A stretch of DNA of 64,000 nt from JBGSUZ01 sp964404895. GTDB lineage: Bacteria; Bacillota; Clostridia; Peptostreptococcales; Acidaminobacteraceae. The translations under genes and the position numbers were made by a program. How positions within the stretch are numbered: position 1 is the stretch's first letter; each line of letters starts with the position of its first letter. The notes under the pieces were generated by a model. That model saw only the letters and a list, made by a program, of their open reading frames with translations, ran no database searches and was not told the DNA's origin. Where the stretch lies: contig CAYOLV010000001.1 in the NCBI GenBank assembly GCA_964404895.1, positions 1-64,000 on the forward strand. Direction: 5' to 3'. Below, piece by piece: positions 37,493 to 44,759 of this stretch.

Positions 37493-37532
37493 AAAGCCAC
37501 CCCGTGTTTTCAATGACACGGGGTGGCTTTTA
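37493..37532. terminator. Terminator of the DUF6603 cluster
   Basis: AAAGCCACCCCGTG pairs perfectly with CACGGGGTGGCTTT across a 10-base loop. It marks the end of the eight-gene operon and may also serve the convergent DsbA gene. Confidence 0.88.
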
Positions 37533-37563
37533 CTGGCTTTTACTGTTATGTGGTTAAAATGAA

Positions 37564-38202
37564 TCAAACTGTGGCAGCATAAGAATCTTTCAAAGCCTTT
37601 AAGAAGGTTTCTGAATCTTGAGCGCCAGAAATTACGGTTTTATTATCAATGATAAAATGAGGGATACTATTAATCCCTAGTTGTCTGGCAAGGTCTTCAT
37701 CTTGCTGGACTTCTGATTTTAAAGTGCCATTGTCCAGTTGGGCATTTAAATCGGATAGGTCAAGTCCCATTTCTCCTGCGAGTTTCATTAGGATTTCTCC
37801 GTCACTTAAGTCCAATCCTTCTTCGAAATACCCTTTAAAAAATCTGTTTATAACTTCAGTTCCTTTATGTGAATGTTGAGCAAAATGGGCTATTTCGTGA
37901 GCCAGTTCAGTTGAGCTCAACTTTAGTGCATCAAATCTAAAGTTAAGACCCACCTCACTGGCTGCTTTTACTATTCTGTCGTTATTGTCTTTAGCTTGCT
38001 GGTAACTAATATGGTATTTGTCTGCAATCACTTGGTGGATATCCTTTCCCTTTAAAGCCTCGGTTGCCATATTCAGCTTAAAACTTCTAAACTGAACTTC
38101 CACATCCTCTTTGTTTTGGAAATTGGAAAGTGCCATTTCAAACTTTTTCTCGCCTATATAACAAAATGGACAAGCAAAATCAAACCAAATTTCTACTTTC
38201 AT
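37564..38202 (-). CDS. DsbA-family (FrnE-like) thiol oxidoreductase
   Basis: A 212-residue cytosolic thioredoxin-fold protein with CPFC at residues 11-14 in FDFACPFCYIG and the cis-Pro loop GINSIPHFIID. It lacks a signal peptide and belongs to the FrnE/2-hydroxychromene-2-carboxylate isomerase-like group tied to thiol and redox stress. It follows the Rrf2 regulator in the same direction, 21 bases apart, so the two form an operon. Confidence 0.88.
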   Translation of the reverse strand: MKVEIWFDFACPFCYIGEKKFEMALSNFQNKEDVEVQFRSFKLNMATEALKGKDIHQVIADKYHISYQQAKDNNDRIVKAASEVGLNFRFDALKLSSTELAHEIAHFAQHSHKGTEVINRFFKGYFEEGLDLSDGEILMKLAGEMGLDLSDLNAQLDNGTLKSEVQQDEDLARQLGINSIPHFIIDNKTVISGAQDSETFLKALKDSYAATV

Positions 38203-38223
38203 CTCATCAACTCCTTTTCAAAT

Positions 38224-38658
38224 TTAAGTTTTTTCTATTTTTACAGCTAAGTCTCTTATGAGATCTCCGAGTGTTGTTCTGTCTAAGACACTTTCCATTG
38301 CTTTTTGTGCATTTGTTAGCGCTGTAGTTGCCACTTCTTGAATATTTGCACCAACAGGACAGTTTAAGTTGGGGTTTTCGTGAATTCGAAAAAGTTGGTC
38401 ACCTTCCATCTCACAAACTGCATTGTAAACATCGAGCAGGGTTATGCTTTCAACGGGCTTCACAAGGTAAGCGCCGCCACTGCCACGTTTCATATCCACA
38501 ATGCCCTGAGATTTTAGCATACCTAAGATCCTTCGAATAACCACAGGGTTTGTATTAACGCTGCCCGCAATTTGTTCAGAAGTTAGGGTGGGTTTACCGT
38601 AAATTTCTAGCAGTGAGATAATATGAATGGCGACTGTGAAACGACTACTGATCTTCAT
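38224..38658 (-). CDS. Rrf2-family transcriptional regulator
   Basis: A 144-residue winged-helix regulator (SRFTVAIHIISLLEIYG, SVNTNPVVIRRILGMLKSQG, RGSGGAYLVKP). Only one cysteine is in the usual sensor loop (NCPVGAN), so an Fe-S cluster of the IscR/NsrR type is unlikely; a single-thiol redox switch such as in YwnA-like members is more probable. It precedes the DsbA-like gene and has a perfect operator in its promoter. Confidence 0.9.
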   Translation of the reverse strand: MKISSRFTVAIHIISLLEIYGKPTLTSEQIAGSVNTNPVVIRRILGMLKSQGIVDMKRGSGGAYLVKPVESITLLDVYNAVCEMEGDQLFRIHENPNLNCPVGANIQEVATTALTNAQKAMESVLDRTTLGDLIRDLAVKIEKT

Positions 38659-38724
38659 TAGGAGGCTCCTTTATTTCAAGATACGTTATCTTAATGTAGA
38701 ATCCTTTTAAAAATGGATTCTGAT

Positions 38725-38753
38725 ACAGATGTAACTGTAGTGGTTACATCTGT
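38725..38753. promoter_or_regulatory. Rrf2 operator
   Basis: ACAGATGTAAC-N7-GTTACATCTGT is a perfect 11+11 inverted repeat just downstream of the -10, at the expected transcription start. It is a likely autoregulatory site. Confidence 0.7.
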
Positions 38754-38760
38754 TGTAATC

Positions 38761-38790
38761 ATTGTAGTTAGAAATGATGAGTTTTGTCAA
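38761..38790 (-). promoter_or_regulatory. Promoter of the rrf2-dsbA operon
   Basis: On the minus strand, TTGACA (38785-38790) and TACAAT (38761-38766) are 18 bases apart, directly before the operator 38725-38753. Confidence 0.65.
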
Positions 38791-38933
38791 TACATTTTAT
38801 AAAATTTTCGAAATATTTAAAATATTTTTAACTAAAAATTGTCGATTAATGTAAGTTTATTCGGATTTATCAAGATTTAAGTTAACCTATACAGGATAAT
38901 GCTTTTTTTACCTATAATTATGCAGAAGTATAG

Positions 38934-39044
38934 GCCTCAACCCTTGACTTAGCAGATGTTGACTTTGTTGAAGAGATAGAATATCCTAAGCCTATGTTTG
39001 ATTTTTTTGATAATTCAGACAACAAAAAGGAGATTGAAGTATGA
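38934..39044 (+). pseudogene. Unknown reading-frame remnant before the RidA gene
   Basis: After an in-frame TAG at 38931, 36 sense codons (LDLADVDFVEEIEYPKPMFD... ending NKKEIEV) run to a TGA that overlaps the RidA start (ATGA). It has no start codon of its own at the left end, and the frame is also open before the TAG. It looks like the end of a lost gene formerly coupled to the RidA gene. Family not recognised. Confidence 0.35.
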
Positions 39045-40312
39045 GCGGCTATAACGCAGTTTTAGGAAGAAATACGGAGAAAGCACCAAAAAGCATTGGC
39101 CCATATTCTCAGACAGTGGCATTTTCTCATTACAATAACTTTTCAGCACAGCTGCCAATTGATCCTAAATCAGGAGCGTTGGTAGAGGGTGGTGTAAGAG
39201 AGCAGGCGAAACAATGCTTTGAAAACATTAAAAGCATTGCAGAGAGCATTGACCATGTCATGAGCGACGTGGTTAGAATCACAGTATTTCTTAAAAACAT
39301 CAAAGATATGGACGCTGTAGATGAAGTCTATAAAACCTTCTTCCCGACTTATGTTCCCACAAGAACAACAGTTGCTGTTGCAGCTTTACCAATGAATGCG
39401 TTGGTACAAGTTGAAGCGCTCATTTCAAACGGCGAAGGTACAATTCCAAACGCACCTCAATCAGGGGATTTAATCAAGCTCACTAATAATACATACAACG
39501 CACCTACAAGCGTTCTATCTAGCCAAACTGTAGCATTTTCTCATTACAACAATCTTTCTGCCCAATTACCAATTGACCCGAAATCAGGAAGGTTGGTTGA
39601 AGGTGGGGTAAAAGAACAAACAGAGCAATGCTTAAAAAATATCAAGGCAATTTTGGAAAGCATTGATGTTCCTTTTGATGACATTGTAAAGACGAATATC
39701 TTCCTTAAAAATTTATCCGATATGGAAGCTGTTAATGAAGTCTATTCAACCTTCTTCCCAGACTCGTCGATAGCGAGAGCAGTTGCCTATATACCAGCAA
39801 GAACAGTCATATCAGCGGCAGCACTTCCTATGGATGCTATGGTACAAATTGAAGCAGTGGTCTCTCATGGAGATGGCACACCACCTCAACTTGTTGAAGA
39901 TCGCCATGGTCTGATCATTGAAGCAAATAATACTGAAGATGCGCCAAAGTGTGCTTTTTCAACGCAGACAGTAGCTTTCTCCCACTATAACCACCTTTCA
40001 GGCCAATTGCCGTTAGATCCTAAAACAGGCAAATTGGTGGCCGGCGGGATAAAAGAGCAGGCTGTACAATGCTTAAAAAACATTAAGGTAATCGTAGAAA
40101 GTATTGATCATAAAATGGAAGATGTGGTCAAAGTTAATATCTTCCTGAAAAATAATGAAGATATTAGTTTAGTAGATGAAGCCTATACTAACTTTTTCCC
40201 AAATGGTATTCCTGCAAGAAGAACCGTTGGTGTCTCAGAATTGCTTAAAGATGCACTAATTCAAATGGATGTGGTTTTGGCAAATGAAGAAGGCACACCA
40301 CCTAGAAAATAA
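39041..40312 (+). CDS. Triple RidA (YjgF/UK114) fusion protein
   Basis: A 423-residue protein made of three consecutive RidA domains (about 1-132, 145-287, 294-423). Each has the core GP/VLSSQTVAFSHYNNLSAQ..DP.SG.LV.GG..EQ and the arginine that binds the enamine carboxylate (PTRTTV, PARTVI, PARRTV). The glutamate after it is kept in domains 1 and 2 (VQVEALIS, VQIEAVVS) but is Asp in domain 3 (IQMDVVLAN). RidA is a homotrimer that deaminates 2-aminoacrylate; a three-domain chain could form an internal trimer. The start follows AAAAAGGAG. A terminator ends it, so it is monocistronic. Confidence 0.9.
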   Translation: MSGYNAVLGRNTEKAPKSIGPYSQTVAFSHYNNFSAQLPIDPKSGALVEGGVREQAKQCFENIKSIAESIDHVMSDVVRITVFLKNIKDMDAVDEVYKTFFPTYVPTRTTVAVAALPMNALVQVEALISNGEGTIPNAPQSGDLIKLTNNTYNAPTSVLSSQTVAFSHYNNLSAQLPIDPKSGRLVEGGVKEQTEQCLKNIKAILESIDVPFDDIVKTNIFLKNLSDMEAVNEVYSTFFPDSSIARAVAYIPARTVISAAALPMDAMVQIEAVVSHGDGTPPQLVEDRHGLIIEANNTEDAPKCAFSTQTVAFSHYNHLSGQLPLDPKTGKLVAGGIKEQAVQCLKNIKVIVESIDHKMEDVVKVNIFLKNNEDISLVDEAYTNFFPNGIPARRTVGVSELLKDALIQMDVVLANEEGTPPRK

Positions 40313-40344
40313 GTATTATATAGAGTCACCACTGAGTGGGAGTT

Positions 40345-40366
40345 GCCACTTTGTGGTGGCTTTTTT
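40345..40366 (+). terminator. Terminator of the triple RidA gene
   Basis: GCCAC-TTTGTG-GTGGC followed by T6. Confidence 0.7.
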
Positions 40367-40388
40367 GGTTAGAAAATATTTTAATTTT

Positions 40389-40405
40389 TATCAGACAGTC
40401 TGATA
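40389..40405. promoter_or_regulatory. Palindrome upstream of the MFS gene
   Basis: TATCAGA-CAG-TCTGATA is a perfect 7-3-7 inverted repeat 87 bases before the transporter start. It is a likely operator; no T tail follows. Confidence 0.45.
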
Positions 40406-40491
40406 TTTTCCCGTTTTGAGTTATCATAAACCCATAAAAAAAGTATAATGAAAAAGACTGAAAACACGGCATTTATAGAGAGGAACGAAAA

Positions 40492-41700
40492 ATGGAGAAA
40501 TTCAACAAAAAATATTCAAAAGAGATTATGCTTTATGTCATTATACTGGCACTGGTAGCACTGGCAAGTGCCCTGAGCGGCAACGTATTGTCCAACTACT
40601 TTAAGGATGTTTACCATACAAATGCCTTTCAGAGAGGGTTTATTGAATTTCCAAGAGAGCTTCCCGGCATGCTCAGCATTCTCATGGTGTCCGCACTTTA
40701 TAAGTTTTCGGACGTGAAAATTGCCTTTGTCTCCATGATCTGCGCAGCTATCGGTATCATTGTACTCGGTTTTGCCACACCTATCTTTTATACCATGCTT
40801 ATCTTTATTTTTATCAACTCTGTAGGGGCACATTTGTATATGCCCATGCAGTCCAGTATTGGAATGAACTTAATCAAAGATGGTCAATATGGCAAGTGGA
40901 TGGGTGTATTTAGCGGCATCACCACTGCCTTTAGTATGTTTGGTGCCATTATTGTATACTTTGGCTTCAAAAATGGCTTTTTTAGTTTTACCACAGATCT
41001 TAAGACGATATTCATATGGTCTGCAGCAATTTTCATGTTGGCAGCCCTTTTCCATATACCACTGATGGCACTGACAAAGAATCATGCCAGTCACCATAAT
41101 AAAGAAAAATTCATCGTCAGAAAAGAATACAAATATTACTATATGTTGGTCATCATGTTTGGCGTTCAAAAGCAAATTATGATGGTTTACGGACCTTGGA
41201 TTTTTATAGACACCCTTGGAAAATCCGTCGAAACCATTGCCATTCTAGGTATAGCGGGCTCATTTGTTGGAATTTTCTTCATTCCGGCAGTAGGCAGATG
41301 GCTGGATCGCTTTGGCGTCAAGAAGCTTTTGTACGCAGATGCTCTATCCTTCATATTTGTCTATGCTTTTTATGGCATCTTAAGTGGCGGTTACGCTTCA
41401 GGCACTATTGCTAAAGTCGGTTTTCCATTGTTTCTAGGATATGCTCTCTTTATCGTGGACCGCATGTCAACCCAAATGGGCATCGTCAGAACCCTCTATT
41501 TGAAAAAGATTGCTTTAGACACGAAGGACATCACACCAACCATTTCTCTAGGGCTCACACTGGATCATTTTGTCTCCATCATAGCAGCCTTCTTCGGTGG
41601 CATTGTCTGGATTAAATTCGGACCCCAGTATATCTTCTACTTGGTTTCAGTCATGTCGTTAGTGAACTTGTATGTGGCTTATAAAGTTGACGTGGAATAA
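40492..41700 (+). CDS. MFS transporter
   Basis: A 402-residue protein with about 12 hydrophobic segments and the fold of the major facilitator superfamily. No substrate-specific motif is recognised. It precedes a LAL-type LuxR regulator, an arrangement also seen in other anaerobes where the regulator controls an MFS permease. The start follows GAGAGGAACG. Confidence 0.85.
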   Translation: MEKFNKKYSKEIMLYVIILALVALASALSGNVLSNYFKDVYHTNAFQRGFIEFPRELPGMLSILMVSALYKFSDVKIAFVSMICAAIGIIVLGFATPIFYTMLIFIFINSVGAHLYMPMQSSIGMNLIKDGQYGKWMGVFSGITTAFSMFGAIIVYFGFKNGFFSFTTDLKTIFIWSAAIFMLAALFHIPLMALTKNHASHHNKEKFIVRKEYKYYYMLVIMFGVQKQIMMVYGPWIFIDTLGKSVETIAILGIAGSFVGIFFIPAVGRWLDRFGVKKLLYADALSFIFVYAFYGILSGGYASGTIAKVGFPLFLGYALFIVDRMSTQMGIVRTLYLKKIALDTKDITPTISLGLTLDHFVSIIAAFFGGIVWIKFGPQYIFYLVSVMSLVNLYVAYKVDVE

Positions 41701-41792
41701 GTAATTTACTATTTACCTAGGACGTGACCTCTAATATACTGATATGTGAAGTATTTTTAATAATTCCAGAAATTTTACAGGGGGCACTGTTC

Positions 41793-44273
41793 ATGCCGGT
41801 TCAAAATCAAAATGATTCAAAAAGTTTATATTTTTCAGAGCGCATTACGAACATGATGAATAAGTTTATGGAATACCCAGTAACCATTGTCGAAGCCCCT
41901 ATGGGGTATGGTAAAACAACCTTTGTTCGGGAAAGTCTCAAGAAAGCAGATGCGGATATTTTATGGCATAAAACCTATGATGGCGATACGAATGGCTTTT
42001 GGAGTGGATTCTGTCATCAGATGGAAACCTTGAACCCTGAGAAAGCTCAGTGTCTTGGGGCGTTAGGTTTTCCAATTGACAGTACGACACGTTTTGAAGC
42101 GATAAAACTACTCAAAGAAATGGCGTTTCAAAAGAACGCCGTACTAGTAATTGATGACTACCACCTGATTGCCTCTGAGGAGACAAATGATTTCATTTCT
42201 TATTTGATAAAAAATGAAATTCCAAATTTCAGTCTTGTTTTGATTACAAGATACGTCAGTTTAAAGGAACTAGAGGAACTTCAGTTAAAGGGGCAGTTAC
42301 TGTATCTGCATAAAGGTATTTTTGAGTTCTCCTGTGAGGATATTAAAAAGTACTATCGCCTCTGCGGGATTTCCCTTAAAGATGAAAATGTAAAGATGCT
42401 TCACGGGATGACTGAAGGTTGGGTCAGTGCACTTTACCTGATTATGCTCAACTATCAGCAAAGTAAAAAACTGGACACTTCAAGAAATATCAGCAAGTTA
42501 ATCGAAAACGCAGTCTATCGGTTTTTGCCTGAAGAAGTTAAAAATATGCTGCTTTCACTTTGCCTTTTTGAAGTTTTTAATTTAGAACAGGCTGTATTTG
42601 TGAGTCAAAATGAAAATGCCGCCGCCCTTTTAGAAGAGGTCATCGCAAAGAATGCCTTTGTGAAATATGATGAGATCAACAAGACGTATCAAATACACAA
42701 CATTTTTATGAATTTTCTGCAGGAAGAACTTGAAAAACAAGGCATGCAGTACGAGCTATATAGCAGAGCTGCGAAATGGTTTGTCCGTGAAGGCAATTAC
42801 AACCTGTCACAGCACTACAATTATTTGAATAAAGATTTTGAAAGTATTTATGCCACCATTGAGGCTGAACGGTATAAATCTGTAAATTATGCCTATAAAA
42901 AAGAGAGGCTTGTCACTATTTTCAGGGAGTGCCCAAAAGCAATAAAGAAAAAATACCCTATAGCGGTGTTGATGATTTCTTTTGAACTTTATACCTATAA
43001 CGAGTTAGAGTATTTTGAACAAGCCTGTGGAGAATTCTTAGAGTACCTCCACGAAACTGTTGACATGGACGAAGAAGAAAAAAATAATCTTTTAGGTGAA
43101 TTTGAGCTAGTGATGAGTTTTACGGTCTATAACGACATTCGTAAAATGTCCATTCATCATATGAAAGCTTGCGAGTTGATGAAAAAAACTTCTTTCTTAC
43201 TGCCTAGAGAGGGCATATGGACCTTCGGTTCCCCATCCATACTTTATATCTTCTACCGAGAGAGTGGAAAATTTGACGAGACATTAGAGGCGATATTTGA
43301 AGCACTTCCTAACTATAGCCATGTGACAAATGGCAATGCCAACGGTGGGGAGTACTGTATAAAGGCAGAGGGCTATTTGTATAGAGGCGACTATGAAAAT
43401 GCCTTAATTACAAACTATCAGGCAATACACCGAGCAGAAGCCTGCCAACAAACTACTAATATTGTCTGCTCCCTCTTCCTCATGATGCGCTTATCACTTC
43501 TCAGCGGGGACTATGCTAGGGTTCAAGAACTCCAACAGCAAATGCAAAAGGAGATTGAGTTGTCAAAAGAGTATAGACTTTTGTATACGGCTGAGTTGTG
43601 CAATAGCTATATTTCCTCCTTACTGAATGAAACGATTCAAGCACCAAGTTGGATTGAAGAAGGGGACTACAGCAGTGAACATCTACTATTTCCTAACGTT
43701 GGCATGATGAACATTGTTTACGGGAGAATGCTTCTAAACAAAGGGGAGCATCATAAATTGATAGGTAGTTTTGAGCACTTTATGGAGATGGCTTCTGTTT
43801 TCCCGAACCTTTTAGGTCAAATTTATACCTATATCTATGTAGCAGCTGCCAATAGAAAGATTTTCAGACAGGAAGAAGGTCTTCAATTATTGAGAACTGC
43901 CTTGGATTTAGCTTTACCGGACAGATTCTATCTGCCTTTTGTAGAAAACTATGAGCATGTCAGTCCTCTATTGACTGAACTTAGTAAAGAGAGCCAGTAT
44001 AGCGAAGGTATTGGAAAAATTATAGAGATGGCAGCCTCATATCAAAAGTCTCTGGATCAGATAAAAGCCATGTATTTTAAGGGAAATGGCCCAAAGCTTT
44101 CGGTTAGAGAATTAGAAATTGCTAAACTTGCAGCAGAAGGGCTGACCAATAAAGCAATAGGTACACAGTTATTTATATCGGAGAATACGGTAAAAATGGC
44201 CTTAAAGAGTATTTATAATAAGTATTCAATCAACAGCAGATTAAAATTGAAGGATTATCTTGAAACACTTTAA
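41793..44273 (+). CDS. LAL (MalT-like) LuxR-family transcriptional activator
   Basis: An 826-residue regulator. The P-loop is APMGYGKTTFV near residues 35-45 and Walker B is VLVIDDYHL. A long helical-repeat region follows, and the C-terminal LuxR helix-turn-helix is LSVRELEIAKLAAEGLTNKA followed by IGTQLFISENTVKMALKSIY. These large ATP-dependent activators sense small ligands. ATG 41793 follows GGGGGC; the earlier in-frame start lacks a site. It probably controls the adjacent MFS gene. A terminator ends it. Confidence 0.88.
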   Translation: MPVQNQNDSKSLYFSERITNMMNKFMEYPVTIVEAPMGYGKTTFVRESLKKADADILWHKTYDGDTNGFWSGFCHQMETLNPEKAQCLGALGFPIDSTTRFEAIKLLKEMAFQKNAVLVIDDYHLIASEETNDFISYLIKNEIPNFSLVLITRYVSLKELEELQLKGQLLYLHKGIFEFSCEDIKKYYRLCGISLKDENVKMLHGMTEGWVSALYLIMLNYQQSKKLDTSRNISKLIENAVYRFLPEEVKNMLLSLCLFEVFNLEQAVFVSQNENAAALLEEVIAKNAFVKYDEINKTYQIHNIFMNFLQEELEKQGMQYELYSRAAKWFVREGNYNLSQHYNYLNKDFESIYATIEAERYKSVNYAYKKERLVTIFRECPKAIKKKYPIAVLMISFELYTYNELEYFEQACGEFLEYLHETVDMDEEEKNNLLGEFELVMSFTVYNDIRKMSIHHMKACELMKKTSFLLPREGIWTFGSPSILYIFYRESGKFDETLEAIFEALPNYSHVTNGNANGGEYCIKAEGYLYRGDYENALITNYQAIHRAEACQQTTNIVCSLFLMMRLSLLSGDYARVQELQQQMQKEIELSKEYRLLYTAELCNSYISSLLNETIQAPSWIEEGDYSSEHLLFPNVGMMNIVYGRMLLNKGEHHKLIGSFEHFMEMASVFPNLLGQIYTYIYVAAANRKIFRQEEGLQLLRTALDLALPDRFYLPFVENYEHVSPLLTELSKESQYSEGIGKIIEMAASYQKSLDQIKAMYFKGNGPKLSVRELEIAKLAAEGLTNKAIGTQLFISENTVKMALKSIYNKYSINSRLKLKDYLETL

Positions 44274-44290
44274 AAAACTAATCATAGCGA

Positions 44291-44356
44291 ACTACCCGAG
44301 TGGGTAGTACAAGGAAAAATGAAACCACTGTAAAATTGTTTACAGTGGTTTTTTTA
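44291..44356 (+). terminator. Hairpin plus terminator after the LAL regulator
   Basis: A short hairpin ACTACCC-GAGT-GGGTAGT (44291-44308) is followed by the main stem AAACCACTGTAAA / TTTACAGTGGTTT with T7. Confidence 0.75.
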
Positions 44357-44493
44357 TGTAGAGAAGAACGCAGTGAGCCGCAAGACGAAGTCTTGCTAAG
44401 AGGCAGGCGAACTTGATGTTCGCCTGCGCATAGAGGCTCCAGTCGCTACGCGAATGGTATATTTCGGGGCTCGACGCCTCGAAATATATTCTT
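44357..44493. repeat. Composite palindromic repeat element
   Basis: About 135 bases made of consecutive hairpins: AAGAC-GAA-GTCTT, GCAGGCGAAC-TTGAT-GTTCGCCTGC (perfect), TCGC-TA-CGCGA and TATATTTCG.GGC-TCGAC-GCC.CGAAATATA. Parts recur at 21562-21613 and 16500-16522. It has no coding capacity and lies between a terminator and the next ribosome site. It looks like a REP/MITE-type dispersed repeat. Confidence 0.6.
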
Positions 44494-44511
44494 ATGTACG
44501 GAGGTGATGAA

Positions 44512-44742
44512 ATGAGCCGCATTCAAATGGTCACACCTAAGGATCATTATTGTCTTGAAGTGCTACTAGAAAATGGCAGCAGTGTAATGTTAAACCTTGA
44601 AAACAGACTTCAGACCATAAGGTTCGGAATGCTTTCGGACAAAGAATTTTTTAGCCATGTTACAACCGACGGAACTTATATTCGTTGGGGAAAAAATGTT
44701 GAGATTTCAATTAACGAGGTATTTCAACTGGCACAAAAATAG
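44512..44742 (+). CDS. DUF2442 protein
   Basis: A 76-residue protein (DHYCLEVLLENGSSVMLNLE, FSHVTTDGTYIRWGKNVEIS) of the DUF2442 type, a small beta-rich domain sometimes linked to toxin-antitoxin or mobile regions. The start is placed after GGAGGTGATGA. It lies 17 bases before the surface-protein gene and is probably co-transcribed with it. Confidence 0.75.
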   Translation: MSRIQMVTPKDHYCLEVLLENGSSVMLNLENRLQTIRFGMLSDKEFFSHVTTDGTYIRWGKNVEISINEVFQLAQK

Positions 44743-44759
44743 TTAAATGGGGGAGAACA

